A DNA stretch of 64,000 bases, taken from assembly GCF_000283155.1 (NCBI RefSeq), contig NW_004454178.1, forward strand, positions 3,052,909-3,116,908, in the 5' to 3' direction. The notes beneath the pieces were generated by a model that was not told the origin of the DNA, searched no databases, and saw only the letters and a list, made by a program, of their open reading frames with translations. This document shows positions 36,250 through 47,564 of the stretch, piece after piece (the first letter of the stretch is position 1; each line of letters opens with the position of its first letter). Both the position numbers and the translations under genes were made by a program. The stretch is from Ceratotherium simum simum (taxonomy: Eukaryota > Chordata > Mammalia > Perissodactyla > Rhinocerotidae).

Positions 36250-36580
36250 CAACAATAAAATCATATTAATATTTATTGAGTGTTTTCTATATACTAGGTA
36301 CTATTCTATTCTAAGGGAGGTTTTACATATATAAAATTTTATGCAACTGTAATAATTAATCTTAATGAACGTTTCCTATGTGCCAGCCAGTATTCTACGT
36401 ATTTTACGTTTATTAACCTCCTAATATTTATATAATCTCTATGAGGTAAGTACTAATTCTCATTGTCATTTTTTCAGGAGAGGAACTGAAGGCCTGGAGA
36501 GGTTAAATGGTTTGCAGAAACTCTCACAGCTTGGAGGCCACTGAGGCAGGTTTCAAATCTATATTGGTTGACTCAAAACT
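36250..36580 (-). repeat. L2 terminus followed by MIR, both antisense
   Basis: 'attaatatttattgagtgtt' and 'ctaggtactattctattcta' look like an antisense L2/MIR terminus. From about 36355 an antisense MIR follows: 'tatgtgccagccagtattct', 'taatctctatgaggtaagta', 'ctggagaggttaaatggttt' and 'ctcacagcttggagg'. Confidence 0.65.
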
Positions 36581-37419
36581 TCAAGTTCTTAGGTACATAC
36601 TCTTGCCCTTTTCTATGGTAGATATAAATGATTAATTTATTCTAAGGACATCCCATAATTTTGCTAGAAAGAGGTAGGCTTCCTGACACTTCAATGAAGG
36701 GGAAAGAAATCCTCTAGTACAAATTAGGAGCCAGAGTTTGTACCTGCTCTAACAAACCAGCAGCCAAACTTAATAACTAAAAGAGAATTAAAAATAAAAT
36801 AAGCCTCAATGCATTATAACTAATGACTGAAGTTATAATTTTACAATGCAAAAAACATGGTTTATTATGTTTCTAACGGCACAAAAGCATTTTCCTCCTT
36901 TGGCCTTGGTTTTACTGCCATAAACTATTCCTCCAGGCCTGAGCAGATCTTTCTGGTGTTGTGTACTCTTTTGAAGTGGAGACAGCTATAAGAATCTTAA
37001 ATGAAACAGTGCGGATCATTCCCTATTATTGGACAAAAATAAACTTAAATGTATATTTTACACTAGATTAATCATAACAATGGTAATAAAAGAAAAAATC
37101 TATTGAACTAAAAATTATCTTTGCAAGGAAGGAAGGTCAGAAAGCATGTTAAATCACAAATACACACATATATAATTTATTTGGTGGTCTTACTTTTTAG
37201 AACGGTTCTATGAGTTCATTTACACATTTTTATCATATCAGAATACAGGCCACGAAACATAAAAGTTCATTAAGATCTCTGATTCTAAAGACAACCGACA
37301 TTTGTGTTTAGGTGCATATTACTCCAATTGTTTTTTTTATTTGTTTATAAACACTAGTAGATTGACAAATATGAATTTACTAAAACTAATACATTTTACA
37401 ATACTAATATTATTACTAC
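36581..37419. other. Unique sequence, no gene
   Basis: Nothing identifiable. Confidence 0.45.
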
Positions 37420-37800
37420 TAATTTCATACAAATGGAATCATAGTTTACATATTATTTTATAACATTTTTTCACTTAACATATAGTTATCTATCTGTGCA
37501 GATATTTGTAGATCTACTCCATTCCTTTTCATTATTGCATTTTTCTCCATAGATGCAGAGTATAATTTTTTTAACCATCTATTATTGACCAACCTTTGTG
37601 TTCTTTCCTTTATTACTATTAAATATAATGCTACAAAAAGCATTTATATTATTAATAACACACACAAATATTGTTTTCTGGAAGTTGAAATATTAGGTCA
37701 CGAATTTAAAGATGTTATTATTAAGAGATATTGCCAAATTCCATCCCCCCAAAATTATATCTATTTTTATTCCCTTTATGCTTGCCAGCAATAGCCATTA
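37420..37800 (-). repeat. Antisense old L1 fragment (L1ME-like 3' region)
   Basis: 'tcatacaaatggaatcatag', 'ttttttcacttaacatatag', 'ctactccattccttttcatt', 'gctacaaaaagcatttatat' and 'gagatattgccaaattccat' follow the antisense text of old L1 3' ends. The two short open frames are incidental. Confidence 0.7.
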
Positions 37801-38317
37801 TTATTTGCATTCTTAATAGCTCTCTCTATATATTTTTAAAAACCTATGGACTCATTAATACAATTAGAAAATCTAATGAATTAACTAGCTGAGACAAAAG
37901 AACAAAGATGCATCCTACCAAAACTGCCAGTTGTGTTCCTAAGAAAGCAACTTGAGGTGTTCATGTCTTTAATAACTGAGGTCTGTGCTGTACAGAATTT
38001 GCTGAATGACCAACCCTTTATTTTATTTCTCTGTGTAACAACCCCCATGGTCTTTTAATAACCTCTATTACAGAAAGTTAATTATAAGGAGATTATGAAC
38101 AAACATGTATGGTACTGTTATAAATCATAAAGCAAATAAACATCAAGATAGAAACTTCAGGTTAGGCAGTGTGTCTTTGTACTTGCTAAGTACCTTTTCA
38201 CAAAGTATATAAATCATAGCAAGAAGCATATGCACATGAACATAATATTTTTGCTACTCTTTCATAACTGGGTTCAGATTTCCTGAGTCTTGTTTCCTTA
38301 ATAGTGCAAAATAATCT
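37801..38317. other. Unique sequence, no gene
   Basis: Nothing identifiable. Confidence 0.45.
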
Positions 38318-38322
38318 AAAAA

Positions 38323-38353
<31 letters not shown>

Positions 38354-38356
38354 TAT
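38318..38356. repeat. Poly(A)-(TA)n microsatellite
   Basis: Fourteen A residues followed by about 12 AT units. Confidence 0.95.
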
Positions 38357-38858
38357 GATAATGGAAGCTAGTTCCAGCTCAATAGATATGAATTTGAGGA
38401 TTATATAGTAGACTTTTCATTAACTATTGTTCTAAATCCTGTAGACTTGCAAAACTATAATCACTTTCTATTCAGCTCATCAATCATAAAGATTACCAGC
38501 TCCTCACAAAATGGGAATTTAACACAGATCTGGTATCCTTCAATTTAAAGAAAATAGGCAAGAAAGGATAATACATTTGAGGGAGTGAGTTAATAAATCT
38601 TTTAAGGTTAAAGTCTATAATAAAATTGTTTTTCAAGTAATGGTTATTCAGTGTTATTTTTGCCATACATTATGAATGTGTTTCTAGAAAAGAGTATAAT
38701 TTTTATGTTAATTTACATGTTTTGCCTTTTAAAAGCACCACAGCCTCAGAGTTCACCCAACTGAAGGTAGAACCCTCCATGTATCAAAATTTAGCACATC
38801 AGTCCTCAAGAGGGTTTTATCTCATTGTACGATATAGTGTAAATCATTCTTTACATTC
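38357..38858. other. Unique sequence, no gene
   Basis: Nothing identifiable. Confidence 0.45.
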
Positions 38859-39104
38859 AAAGGTTTTATGAAGAATTCGGGGTCAGCCCCATGGCATAGT
38901 GGTTGAGTGTGCACGTTCTGCTTTGGCGGCCTTGGGTTTGTTGGTTCGGATCCCGGGCATGGACCTATCACTCATAAAGCCATGCTGTGGCAACGTCCCA
39001 CATACAAAATGGAGGAAGATTGGTGCAGATGTTAGCTTAGGGACAATCTTCTTCACCAAAAAATAAATAAAAAAAAACAACCCAAAAAAGTTTTCTGAAG
39101 AATC
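38859..39104 (+). mobile_element. ERE-type SINE, internally deleted, with target duplication
   Basis: The head GGGGTCAGCCCCATGGCATA is followed by 'tggttcggatcccgggcatg' (B-box), 'agccatgctgtggcaacgtc', then directly 'ggaggaagattggtgcagat' and the '...gacaatcttcttcacc' tail with A-rich end. The 'gcaactagaaggatgtgcaa' block of the longer EREs is missing. GGTTTTATGAAGAATTC before and AGTTTTCTGAAGAATC after the body (about 38879-39085) form the target duplication. Confidence 0.93.
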
Positions 39105-41496
39105 ACATTGCAAGTTTTTAGGAATTGCTTTCAACATCTCTTTACAATTTGTGAAACTATTCATAGCCTCTCCACTGATTCCCACCCCAGCGCCTCTGAA
39201 ATGACAAAATAGGAAAATATACTGTACGGAAACATCTCATCCAACATATTTTGAAGCATCCTCTTAAACTGAATATTATTTCTAGATGTTTTATCATCAT
39301 TTGATAGGTCCCTTAAAGGTGTTTCTAAAAATATTCTTTGAAGCATTCTTTATAGTCTGTCTTTCCCAGTTTAGAGCAAATCTGTCAACTGGCAGTCTAG
39401 TGTCAGTATTGGACATTGTATGTCTATTCTAACTTGTCATTTTTTCTGTCAATAGAACAGAAGCCCTGACACAAAGTTATAAAATGTTTCTGACATTCAT
39501 GGTTCACAGAGCAAGGATTTCAAAGAGCTACAGAAGGTTATGTTGATTAAGCAGAGACATTTCCTATAAGTCAACTGCTGAAGAGATAAAAATGGAGGTG
39601 GCAAGGAAGGTAGGAGTTTGTTGTCACAGTGATCAACCAATCTGCACTCAACATGCGGGTTACGGGACATGAAATGCAATTGAGCATCTTGGGATGTAAT
39701 GCTTTTCTAGAATGTTCTAGAATCTTCTGTAATGTTCACATGCCACACAAAAAGGACAAAGAGTGTTAACTCATTGGGGCATTAAAAAAAACAAACAAGG
39801 AAACAAAAAACAATAAAAGTAAAAAAGCTTTTTCTGGACGACCGTATGGGATAAATCATGGAATGCCATCACACTATGTCAAGGGTACAAATCATATTAT
39901 GCCCAGCAACATCACAATGCTCCTTTTGCCTCTCACTAGTGTTAATGTTAAGCACGTCAGCAAGAGCTCTTCCTGTGCTTGTGCCTGAACAAATTTATTG
40001 ATAAAAATGATGCAAGTCCTTCCAGAGAGGTTCTTCCAAAAGCCACATGCTTCTCATTCTCCCGCTTCTAACACAACAGGATGTAGCATTTTGGATAATT
40101 CTTTTCAAATGGTCATTGACTGCAGCGAAATCTATAACCATTTGCATTCCTTGTTTGCTTGAAGCTGAATACAACATTCCATTTCCAGTGAAAAATTAAG
40201 AATATATGTATGTCTTTAAGGGGCTGTCAGTTCTCAGTTTTTCATATGAGACATTAATTCTTACAGGCAGCAACCATCAGACAATTATGAAGCAGTTCAC
40301 CTGACAAACTTCAGCCTTCATTAGACTTAAAAAGATATTTTGTCATTTACTTATGAGACTTAAACTATACCCAAGAATCGGCTGTACAACTGCTTTGCAA
40401 AGGTTCCAAAGAACAAATAAAACATTAAAAAATGAATACCTAGAAGACAAAAAACGAGGTGATTGTTCATATTTATGAAATAATTTTTTAGTAAGTGACA
40501 TTCTGCTGGATGAGCCACTATAAGTCCAAGGATCTCTTGAAAGGGAGAATTTTATTGTGAAAAGAGACCATATCCAAAGAAAAGCAGATGTTTACAATTT
40601 TTGCCTCTAGAATTCGATTATACATGTAGCAAGCAATTGACTTAATTATAAATTGTTAAATATTTATATGCTCATATTTGTATAAAATACCTACCTCTTA
40701 AAATATCCTGTATGTTTAATTTTTAAGAAGTAAGGAGAAAATTCAAGGAGATTTTTATTTGCTTGTTAAATGTGGCAATATTATTCAAACGATGTTAAAT
40801 TAACGTAATAAATGCAGATTCTGAGCAAAGAAATTGAGAAATAAAGATGACTATAAAATAATATTTTATGAGAGTATTTGCATATTTTGGCATAGCAAAA
40901 TGGCATATGTGAGTATTGGAACAGGGCATTTTTTATTAAAGACTACCGTTATGAAAGAAAAGAGCTGTAGTTTTTCAAAGCATTTCTGACTTTCTATAAG
41001 GATAGCTATTTTCCACAATGTGGATTCATAAGACATTTAGTCTTAAAAACCTGAAAGGGACAACTTCCTTGGTGGTGATATTAGGAAGATTATGAAGAAT
41101 TTTGATGTGCCTAAAGTGTTAGGGAAATATATATGAAGCAATGTCCCAGGAAAAAGTAATACCATAACAAAAAAGTGAAAATATAATTAAATAAGACATA
41201 TGTTCATGCAGTTATAAATACATATTGGAATTAGTGTCATATAGCACGAAAAAGGAGAAGACGACATATCAGAAATCCACTTCTCTGATTTTGACGAACT
41301 AAATATGTGTCAGTCAGCTCTTGGTGTGCTCAGTTGTCACATGAAGAGTTACATTAGGAACACACACAGTAGGTCCTCAACATCTACTGATGGACAAATG
41401 AACAAGTCTCACCCTTCTGTGATTGATCGTACAAGAAGTAACCTGGTATCATTTGTTTTTACTGGTAGAACCATTAAGATAAAGCATCTGCACATT
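39105..41496. other. Long repeat-poor stretch with a heat-shock-element array, no gene
   Basis: About 2.4 kb without a gene or a repeat I can name. It contains the HSE-like array at 39705-39737 (separate entry). Minus-strand frames of 60-61 codons near 39161-39346, 39497-39679 and 39995-40177 have no recognisable domain. Confidence 0.5.
39705..39737. promoter_or_regulatory. Five-unit heat-shock-element-like array
   Basis: Five perfect alternating pentamer cores lie at exact 5-bp phase: TTC (39705), GAA (39710), TTC (39715), GAA (39720) and TTC (39725). Then come a degenerate TAA (39730) and another TTC (39735). Inverted nGAAn units at this spacing are the binding site of HSF trimers, for which three units suffice. 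It is written as a near-tandem of the 10-mer TTCTAGAATG, so local duplication may have built it. No promoter or gene is visible nearby. Confidence 0.6.
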
Positions 41497-41836
41497 AAAA
41501 AAGATAAGGGAGGGGGCCTGCCCCGTGGCTTAGCAGTTGAGTGCACGCGCTCTGCTACTGGCAGCCCGGGTTCGGATCCCAGGCGCACACCGATGCACCG
41601 CTTGTCCGGCCATGCTGAGGCGGCGTCCCACATGCAGCAACTAGAAGGATGTGCAACTATGACGTACAGCTATCTACTGGGACTTTGGGGAGAAAAAGGG
41701 AGAAAAAAAAAAAAGGAGGAGGATTGGCAATAGATGTTAGCTCAGGGCCGGTCTTCCTCAGCAAAAAGAGGAGGATTGGCATGGATGTTAGTTCAGGGCT
41801 GATCTCCCTCACAAAAAAAAAGATAAAGGAAGAATC
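41497..41836 (+). mobile_element. ERE-type SINE with duplicated 3' tail block
   Basis: The SINE body is about 41515-41820. A-box TGGCTTAGCAG is at 41526-41536 and B-box GGTTCGGATCC at 41569-41579. Then come 'ggccatgctgaggcggcgtc', 'gcaactagaaggatgtgcaa' and the 'gaggattggcaatagatgtt...gtcttcctca' tail. That tail block occurs twice in tandem (about 41715-41760 and 41768-41810), which is unusual. The flanks AAAAAAGATAAGGGAG and AAAAAAGATAAAGGAAG form the target duplication. The 142-codon frame from 41305 is mostly SINE sequence. Confidence 0.95.
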
Positions 41837-42430
41837 ATGAGCAATACGTGAGCAGTATGGATGTATAGATAACAAATCACGACAGACAAACTCAATTGCT
41901 CTTTCTGATAGAATTACAAAATTAATGGGTAAAGGGAATGCACTACAAGTCATATATTTGGGTTTTCATACAGTATTTAATTCAGTGTTTCATAAGCTCT
42001 GACTTGCAAAATTAATTCAAATTGGCTTGGAGATGATTATTCTCAGATGGTTTGAAAACCATTTAAAGAGCTGTAAACAAGGGGTAATGATAAATGGCAA
42101 CAGACAGAGTTGGGGGGAGGAGTGAGCTGCCACTAAGGTTGATTTCAGTCTTGAGTTTTAGTATCTTCATTACTAGCATGCAAAATGGAATAAACAATAA
42201 GCAAATGAAATTCAAACATGACACTAAATTGGAAGGCATCCTAAACATAGGCATAGTAAAATAGTCAAGAAGATGTAAGCTGGAACCTAAAAAGGGACTG
42301 CGTAAAAGACTGCCCACTCTAAAAAGGCAAATATGTGTTAAAAGGCATTTTGGATTTATTACAAGCAAATAAAGCCAGACAAATCTGGCAAAACAGGTTG
42401 ACAAAATAGGTTAGCACAATCCCATAAGAA
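41837..42430 (+). mobile_element. CR1/L3-type LINE fossil (reverse transcriptase region)
   Basis: This stretch follows the CR1-clade L3 ORF2. 'caaatcacgacagacaaact' precedes 'ttcagtgtttcataagctct' (the '...SVxHxxL' region), 'cagatggtttgaaaaccatt', and 'aaacaaggggtaatgataaa' (the 'RTQxVxIN' region). At 42208-42240 the codons read Lys-Phe-Lys-His-Asp-Thr-Lys-Leu-Glu-Gly-Ile, the decayed counterpart of the family's FADDTKLGG motif, with the first catalytic Asp lost. There are several frameshifts. It shares the class of ancient amniote LINEs and lies directly after the ERE. Confidence 0.78.
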
Positions 42431-42924
42431 ATGCATTATGGAAACTCCTTTAAATAAGTATGCACAGATTTTTATTCATGTCTAAATATTGACAGATCTA
42501 TAAAAGGAGAAGAGTCTAGGGATTACAATTTAACCCAAATTCTGATTGTCAATATGGCACTCCAAATAGGATAATACATATCCTTATAGAGTGACTTTAT
42601 ACATTCAACTCCCTATTTTTCTCTATATGGATTATTTTCAGGAAAAAAAATTTCCACTATAACTTGACTATTCTTTGACACTGAGCACACTTACAGGTCT
42701 TCTCATCTCTCAGGAGTGCAGTTGAAGTGTATGTAGGAAATATCTCCTACAGAAAAGATAACCATGAAGGTAAATCTTCTGTAAATGACTTTTGGATTAT
42801 CCATGGCACAGTGCTCCCTCTTCATCCATGCAAATAATTGAGAGTCGACTGTACACACATATAAGGAAAGATAAATAGGAAGACAAATGACTTCCATGAG
42901 AAGATTATTACTTTACTCCACTTT
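42431..42924. other. Unassigned sequence within the L3 fossil
   Basis: Between the two L3-like parts. A piece at about 42695-42866 ends 'attgagagtcgactgtacac', which could be a decayed DNA-transposon terminus (CAGTC/GACTG-like), but this is weak. Confidence 0.35.
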
Positions 42925-43010
42925 ATCCCCTTCTATCAGACAACTCAACAAATTAGAGAGAATTCAGAGCACTGAAACAAAAACAATAAAGGCAATAAAG
43001 TTATCCACTT
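42925..43010 (+). repeat. Likely downstream part of the same CR1/L3 LINE
   Basis: 'caacaaattagagagaattc' and 'agagcactgaaacaaaaaca' resemble the L3 segment '...aagctggagagagtgcagag.gggcaacaaa', which lies downstream of the RT motif in the same strand and order. Confidence 0.5.
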
Positions 43011-43334
43011 ATGCGAATGAATTAAATGAGCCAACCCATAGAGTGCATCTGACAGCCACGAGCAAGCTAGAATGGGGACCGCCTGGTTATAGGCTGAAAA
43101 TCTGAGAGAGGACAGAAAGTGTTTTCATGGGATAAGGGCAATTTCCCTCTTACTCAGATTCTCAGATGAAGAAAAATACAATTAGGAAAAAACACTATTG
43201 CCTAAATTATTGTGAACAAACTGGATTTAGACTTTTACTGCAGAAATATTTCTGAAGGACTGAAGAACCAACTCTTGACTACCCGTGAAAACATTGAAAA
43301 TTAGAAGATGTTATGAAAATCACAGGGATTTTGT
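43011..43334. other. Unassigned sequence, no gene
   Basis: May still be decayed L3; I cannot recognise a block. Confidence 0.35.
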
Positions 43335-43490
43335 AATTAGATAGACCTAGGTTTGAATCTTGGCCCTGCCACTTACGCAATATATATGGGTACAGTCAAA
43401 TGTCCTCATCCAAAAAATGGAGATGATAAATCTAATTTAATTCACAGATGGTTAAATGAGAAAATAGGTACCCACGGAATGTTAAAGTAA
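43335..43490 (+). repeat. MIR SINE fragment
   Basis: 'gacctaggtttgaatcttgg' (B-box region), 'ccctgccacttacgc', 'gtcctcatccaaaaaatgga', then 'gatggttaaatgagaaaata'. Sense MIR. Confidence 0.8.
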
Positions 43491-43604
43491 TAAATAGTAG
43501 GGAAAAGTCACATTTGGTTTTGAAATACATACAAAAACGTGTATGTTTTCCGTATTGCAAACCTAACATTCTTTTAACTATCGTCCAGAATTGGGAGGAA
43601 AGAT

Positions 43605-43805
43605 GGTAGAAAGAGCATGATATCTGAGATCATGAAGTCTTAGGCATGACTACTGCTTTCCCATTTACAAATTATAAGACTTAAGCAATTTATTTAAAAT
43701 ACGAGTCTCAAATTTCTCATTTGTAAAACTGCAGGAGTGCTGTGCAGGTCAGCAGATTATAAGGCACAAGGACGGCATATAGTAGATACAGAATAAACAT
43801 TGATC
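43605..43805 (+). repeat. MIR SINE, decayed
   Basis: 'ataagacttaagcaatttat', 'tctcatttgtaaaactgcag' and 'gcatatagtagatacagaat' follow the sense MIR order. The tRNA-like head is very decayed. Confidence 0.6.
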
Positions 43806-44874
43806 TTCCATTAGCCCCATGTTTATCTTTCCCCACCTACAACGCCTATTTTTACTACCTGTTGCTCTTATTTTTCCTAATGCACATGCCCTCTTGGTGC
43901 ATATGTGACATGATCAGTCCACACTAAATTTGTGACTCCACATCCAAACTAAATTTGGGGTAGGGAGTACATTCTGCCAATGTTTTCTTTTCCGCCTTCT
44001 AACGGTTTAAAAACTATCAAATAAGATAATACATTTGAAATTACTTAAGGTGAGAGTGTTACATTAATGGCAGATTTTATGTTATTAGTTGAAGTATTCC
44101 TACATGTGTGTAATCTTTGTTTCATGAAATCTGAGAGATAAAAGGCTATACTTATATAGCTCATTCTGTTCAGCACTAAACACGAATGGGCGATAAGTAA
44201 AAGCTCGCTGTTAGTGGATGACAATTAGGCATCTGCTCCACCCCTCTCTGCTCACTCCTGACCCTTTCAGCGTGGCACTAGCATCTGGAGCCTGACATCT
44301 GACTGAAGAGCGGGGAAATAGACAGCTGGCCTTAGGTCATCTTCTTTACATATTTATTTTTGACAGTTGTAGGTCATCTTCACAGGAAAAACTATAAAGT
44401 AATATAAATATGTTAAAAGTAAAACTGGGAACTTGAAGAGCTGATAATCCCTCTTCCCAGGAAATTTATTTTATTAATGTCCTTTAAAAACAATACCACG
44501 CCTTCACCATTTCTTCGCCACGTTCCTCCTTCACAATAGGAAGACGCATCTCTCCTCCTTCCCCAAAACCCAACGCTGTCCCCACTGTTTGGTTCTATTG
44601 AGTCAAAACATTTCTTAAACAGAAAACATTCTAATTCTCTGCAAAGGTAAGCTTTCCAATGAACGTAGGTGGGTAATGGTAGAATGGGTTATCTCTCAGA
44701 GCAGTGGTTTTCCATTTCCAGGAGAAGGTAAGTTATTGCATTGAAAGAACCGAATGAATGTTAGAGAGGGAGTGTGTTCTGGATGAGCGTGGGTCAATCC
44801 AAAATGGTTTTCCCCCACTAGGAACCTCAGAAGGAGAAGGAGGGACATTCTCTGTATTTCTTGAACTTTTCTTA
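43806..44874. other. Unique sequence, no gene
   Basis: No gene or firm repeat in about 1.1 kb. Confidence 0.45.
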
Positions 44875-45110
44875 ATTGAAAACAATTATTGAGCAGCTAC
44901 TATTTCCAGGTACTGTGCCAAATACTGGGAATACAATGATAACCAAAGCATGATGCTTGCCCTTCATAATATTCTGACCTAGTATGGGAGAAAAAATGCA
45001 GAGAAGATCGTAACAGGACATGATAAGTGTAGTGAGGCAGATATGCATTCGGGGTATGGCAGCACAAGGAGGTGGCACTCAACCCAATGGGGGCCCGTGG
45101 AAGGCTCTTA
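44875..45110 (-). repeat. L2 LINE 3'-end fragment
   Basis: 'acaattattgagcagctact', 'tactgtgccaaatactggga', 'atgatgcttgcccttcataa' and 'gacatgataagtgtagtgag' follow the antisense L2 3' region in order. Two overlapping minus-strand frames here (60 and 68 codons) are incidental. Confidence 0.8.
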
Positions 45111-45264
45111 TTTCTAACCTTTCATAATGCAGGGACCATGTGTTTGTGGGTAAGAATTCTTAACATTTCTCAGTTTGTCACCTTGCTGTTTCAAAGATTA
45201 CTAAGATAGTCCAAAAGAGACTAAACTAAGTGATGCCATCGCTCTTTACAAATACAAAGACTTT

Positions 45265-45530
45265 TAGTTTTCTAGTAATAAAAGCATACACATTCATTGC
45301 ACAAAATTTGGCAAATAAAGAAAAGACATGGAAAAAATAACTACTGTTAACATTTTTCTGCTATTTTCATTCCAGTCTTTCTCCTTTCTGTCTTCACGGA
45401 TAGACAAATAGGTAATTGTAATGTGTATGCATTAATATACTATATGTATAAGGTATGATGTCTATGTATAGCCATGGGTGTATATATATATTACACCTAT
45501 AGTAATACAAATGATTTTATATTCTAAAAA
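45265..45530 (-). repeat. Antisense old L1 3' end (L1ME-like)
   Basis: 'cattgcacaaaatttggcaa', 'ctactgttaacatttttctg' and 'tcattccagtctttctcctt' are the antisense 3' end of an old L1. A TA-rich patch lies at 45480-45500. Confidence 0.6.
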
Positions 45531-45589
45531 AATAAGTATCATTATCTAATAGTTATTGAGCACTTATTATGCAAAACTTAATACTTGTG

Positions 45590-45700
45590 CCTTCCTAACA
45601 AATTTGTTGTGATAGATAAAGGAACTTACACATGGTAAGTGTTTAGAACAGTGTCTTGGATATAATATGATGCCAATAAATATAACTGTTATTAGTACTA
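45590..45700 (+). repeat. MIR SINE 3' half
   Basis: 'atttgttgtgatagataaag', 'ggtaagtgtttagaacagtg' and 'tgccaataaatataactgtt' are a sense MIR 3' half. Confidence 0.65.
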
Positions 45701-46309
45701 TTGCTAATCAATATCTTTATATCAGGATCACCTGCTTCTGGAGATAATAAGGGATATAACACTATTTTTTCATGAAAGGATATTACAGGTGATATAGCAG
45801 ATACATATCGTGTCTGTGCAGAAGTCCACTTCTGAGAATGTCTCCAGTCCTCTCTCCCTCATACCCAATGCACTGACATGATTATGTTGGGAGTTGCTCT
45901 CATGTGGCCTCTGTTGACATATCCAGGGGTCTATCAGACTCCTTTCTTGAAATCAATTATGGAAAGGAAACTAAAAGAACAATTCAATCTTACTTTGGGT
46001 ATCTTAACTCAGAGCTGTAAGCATAGGAGTGACTGGCAGTCATGTTTTCCACTAAGTGGGCGAGAGAAGCAGATACGAGTTTTCTTTGTCAGCATACAAA
46101 GAAAGATAATGAAGCCAATTCACAGGGAGAGATAGAGATGAGAGATAGATACAAGATTCAGAGGGTCTTCATATTTAAGATTTCCATTTATCCTGAGGCC
46201 CTGCTCCCCCCACAAAAAAAAGAGAAAAAAAAATTGTCCTGGGGTTTTATGAAATACTTTTATATCACTATCATAAATTCCCTTTTTGCTTAAGCTATGT
46301 TAGATCTAA
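45701..46309. other. Unassigned, possibly a decayed LTR; no gene
   Basis: The block 45880-46200 ('cacagggagagatagagatg', 'gagggtcttcatatttaaga') feels repeat-like, but I cannot name it. It carries two overlapping frames (85 and 83 codons) without recognisable domains. Confidence 0.35.
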
Positions 46310-46425
46310 CCACTTAATTTTATGGATGATGTAACAAAGGCCCAGAAGAGCTAAATTACTTGCCCAATATCACACAACTTTCAAGTGGCTGATGTGGAAC
46401 TAAAAACATTAATTTGAGGATATAA
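46310..46425 (-). repeat. MIR SINE fragment
   Basis: 'aattttatggatgatgtaac', 'aaaggcccagaagagctaaa' and 'cccaatatcacacaactttc' are antisense MIR core. Confidence 0.75.
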
Positions 46426-47175
46426 TCAAGTTTTAATTTTACAGGATTTCTAATAAAGTGGCTGCACTTATCTCCGACCAGGTAGGGAAAGAGGGGACAA
46501 GGCCAAAAAACGAAAGCAGCAACTTGTCCTTCTCTTCCAAACTCAGAAATGCTAAGAAGAGAGATCATGGCCAGATGTACCTGGAAATCAAACTTGAGGC
46601 AAAGTACATGGGTAGGAGAATACCTTTTCCGAAGACAAAACTCCAGGACCGCAAGAGCCAAACTGTTCACATTCTAGTTAAAATACTGAGAGGCTTGCAA
46701 TAACTTCAAAAAGAGCCTGCCAGAGACACCACTCCCACCCCTCATGTTTGCCTCACCTAATCACATCAACTTGTATCCTCCAGGAAAGACATGTATCTAC
46801 AGGTGAATGTGCATCTATGATACAGAGTGATGGTGCCTTAAAAAGACCATCTGTAGATTCTTAAGATTGTTAAGATCACAGCCCTCCATATAGGAAACGT
46901 GTTGTAAGCAAGACAAAAGTCTCTGATGGCTTTAACACATACACAAAATACTCCTTTAAAGGCCACCACCGAAATACACTTCACTAAATAATGAGTATGC
47001 AACATTTTTTCTTATGTTGCCTAGACACTAAAGAACATTTCCAAGAACAAAGCAAATAAACCCAGAAATACAAATAATTTGACTGCCATGCGTAGATTGC
47101 ATGTATAAATTTATGCAAGTCAATGAGTACAATTTATCACGACATTACTGTCACCGATTTCTAAACTGCATTCTA
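46426..47175. other. Unique sequence, no gene
   Basis: Opposed frames of 104 codons (46356-46670, minus) and 81 codons (46458-46703, plus) overlap almost entirely. Neither resembles a known protein. Confidence 0.45.
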
Positions 47176-47270
47176 TAGCTGTAATTTTGTCATCGCTCTT
47201 TGTTTTCATACCACACCATCATGGTTCCTGGCACCTAGTGAGTGCTTAAGAAATGTTTGGTGAATTAATA
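47176..47270 (+). repeat. L2 LINE 3' terminus
   Basis: 'cctggcacctagtgagtgct' and 'taagaaatgtttggtgaatt' are the sense L2 end. Confidence 0.65.
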
Positions 47271-47564
47271 AAATCTATTAACAATCCCCACCCTGCTGGA
47301 TCTCTCTGTGACACTGTCAGCAGCTCAGCACTCTGCACGGTCCAAACAGCTTGAGAGGTGAAAATTTTGCACTCTAGCGAAGAGAGTTCAAAGCAGGAGG
47401 CCAGGAGGCGAGGCTCTCAGTCTCAGATCTGTCTAGACACTGCATTCACTTTCCTCATCTATAAAACATGTTTTTGTACTAAATAGTTCTAAGAGCTAAA
47501 TTCTAAGAATATTATACATTTTTTTAAGGACAAAGAAGATATCATGGATACATTTTAAGCCGAA
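47271..47564. other. Unique sequence, possible MIR remnant
   Basis: 'cactttcctcatctataaaa' at about 47449-47468 is MIR-like. The rest is unassigned. Confidence 0.4.

Noticed and set aside
41305..41733. 142-codon open frame, the longest in the window
   Set aside because: More than half of it is translated ERE SINE and its poly(A)/GA tail. The upstream part matches nothing, and there is no promoter or splice context.
42063..42404. 113-codon minus-strand frame
   Set aside because: It is the reverse strand of the CR1/L3 fossil. The meaningful coding direction is plus.
42695..42870. Tigger-like terminus near 'gagagtcgactgtac'
   Set aside because: Only a few terminal bases agree and no opposite end or TA duplication pair could be found.
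45880..46200. Decayed LTR
   Set aside because: The text feels repeat-like, but I could not find LTR ends, a poly(A) signal in the right place, or a family.
46356..46703. Opposed 104- and 81-codon frames
   Set aside because: Two frames on opposite strands over the same DNA, one beginning in a MIR. No motif, no family resemblance.
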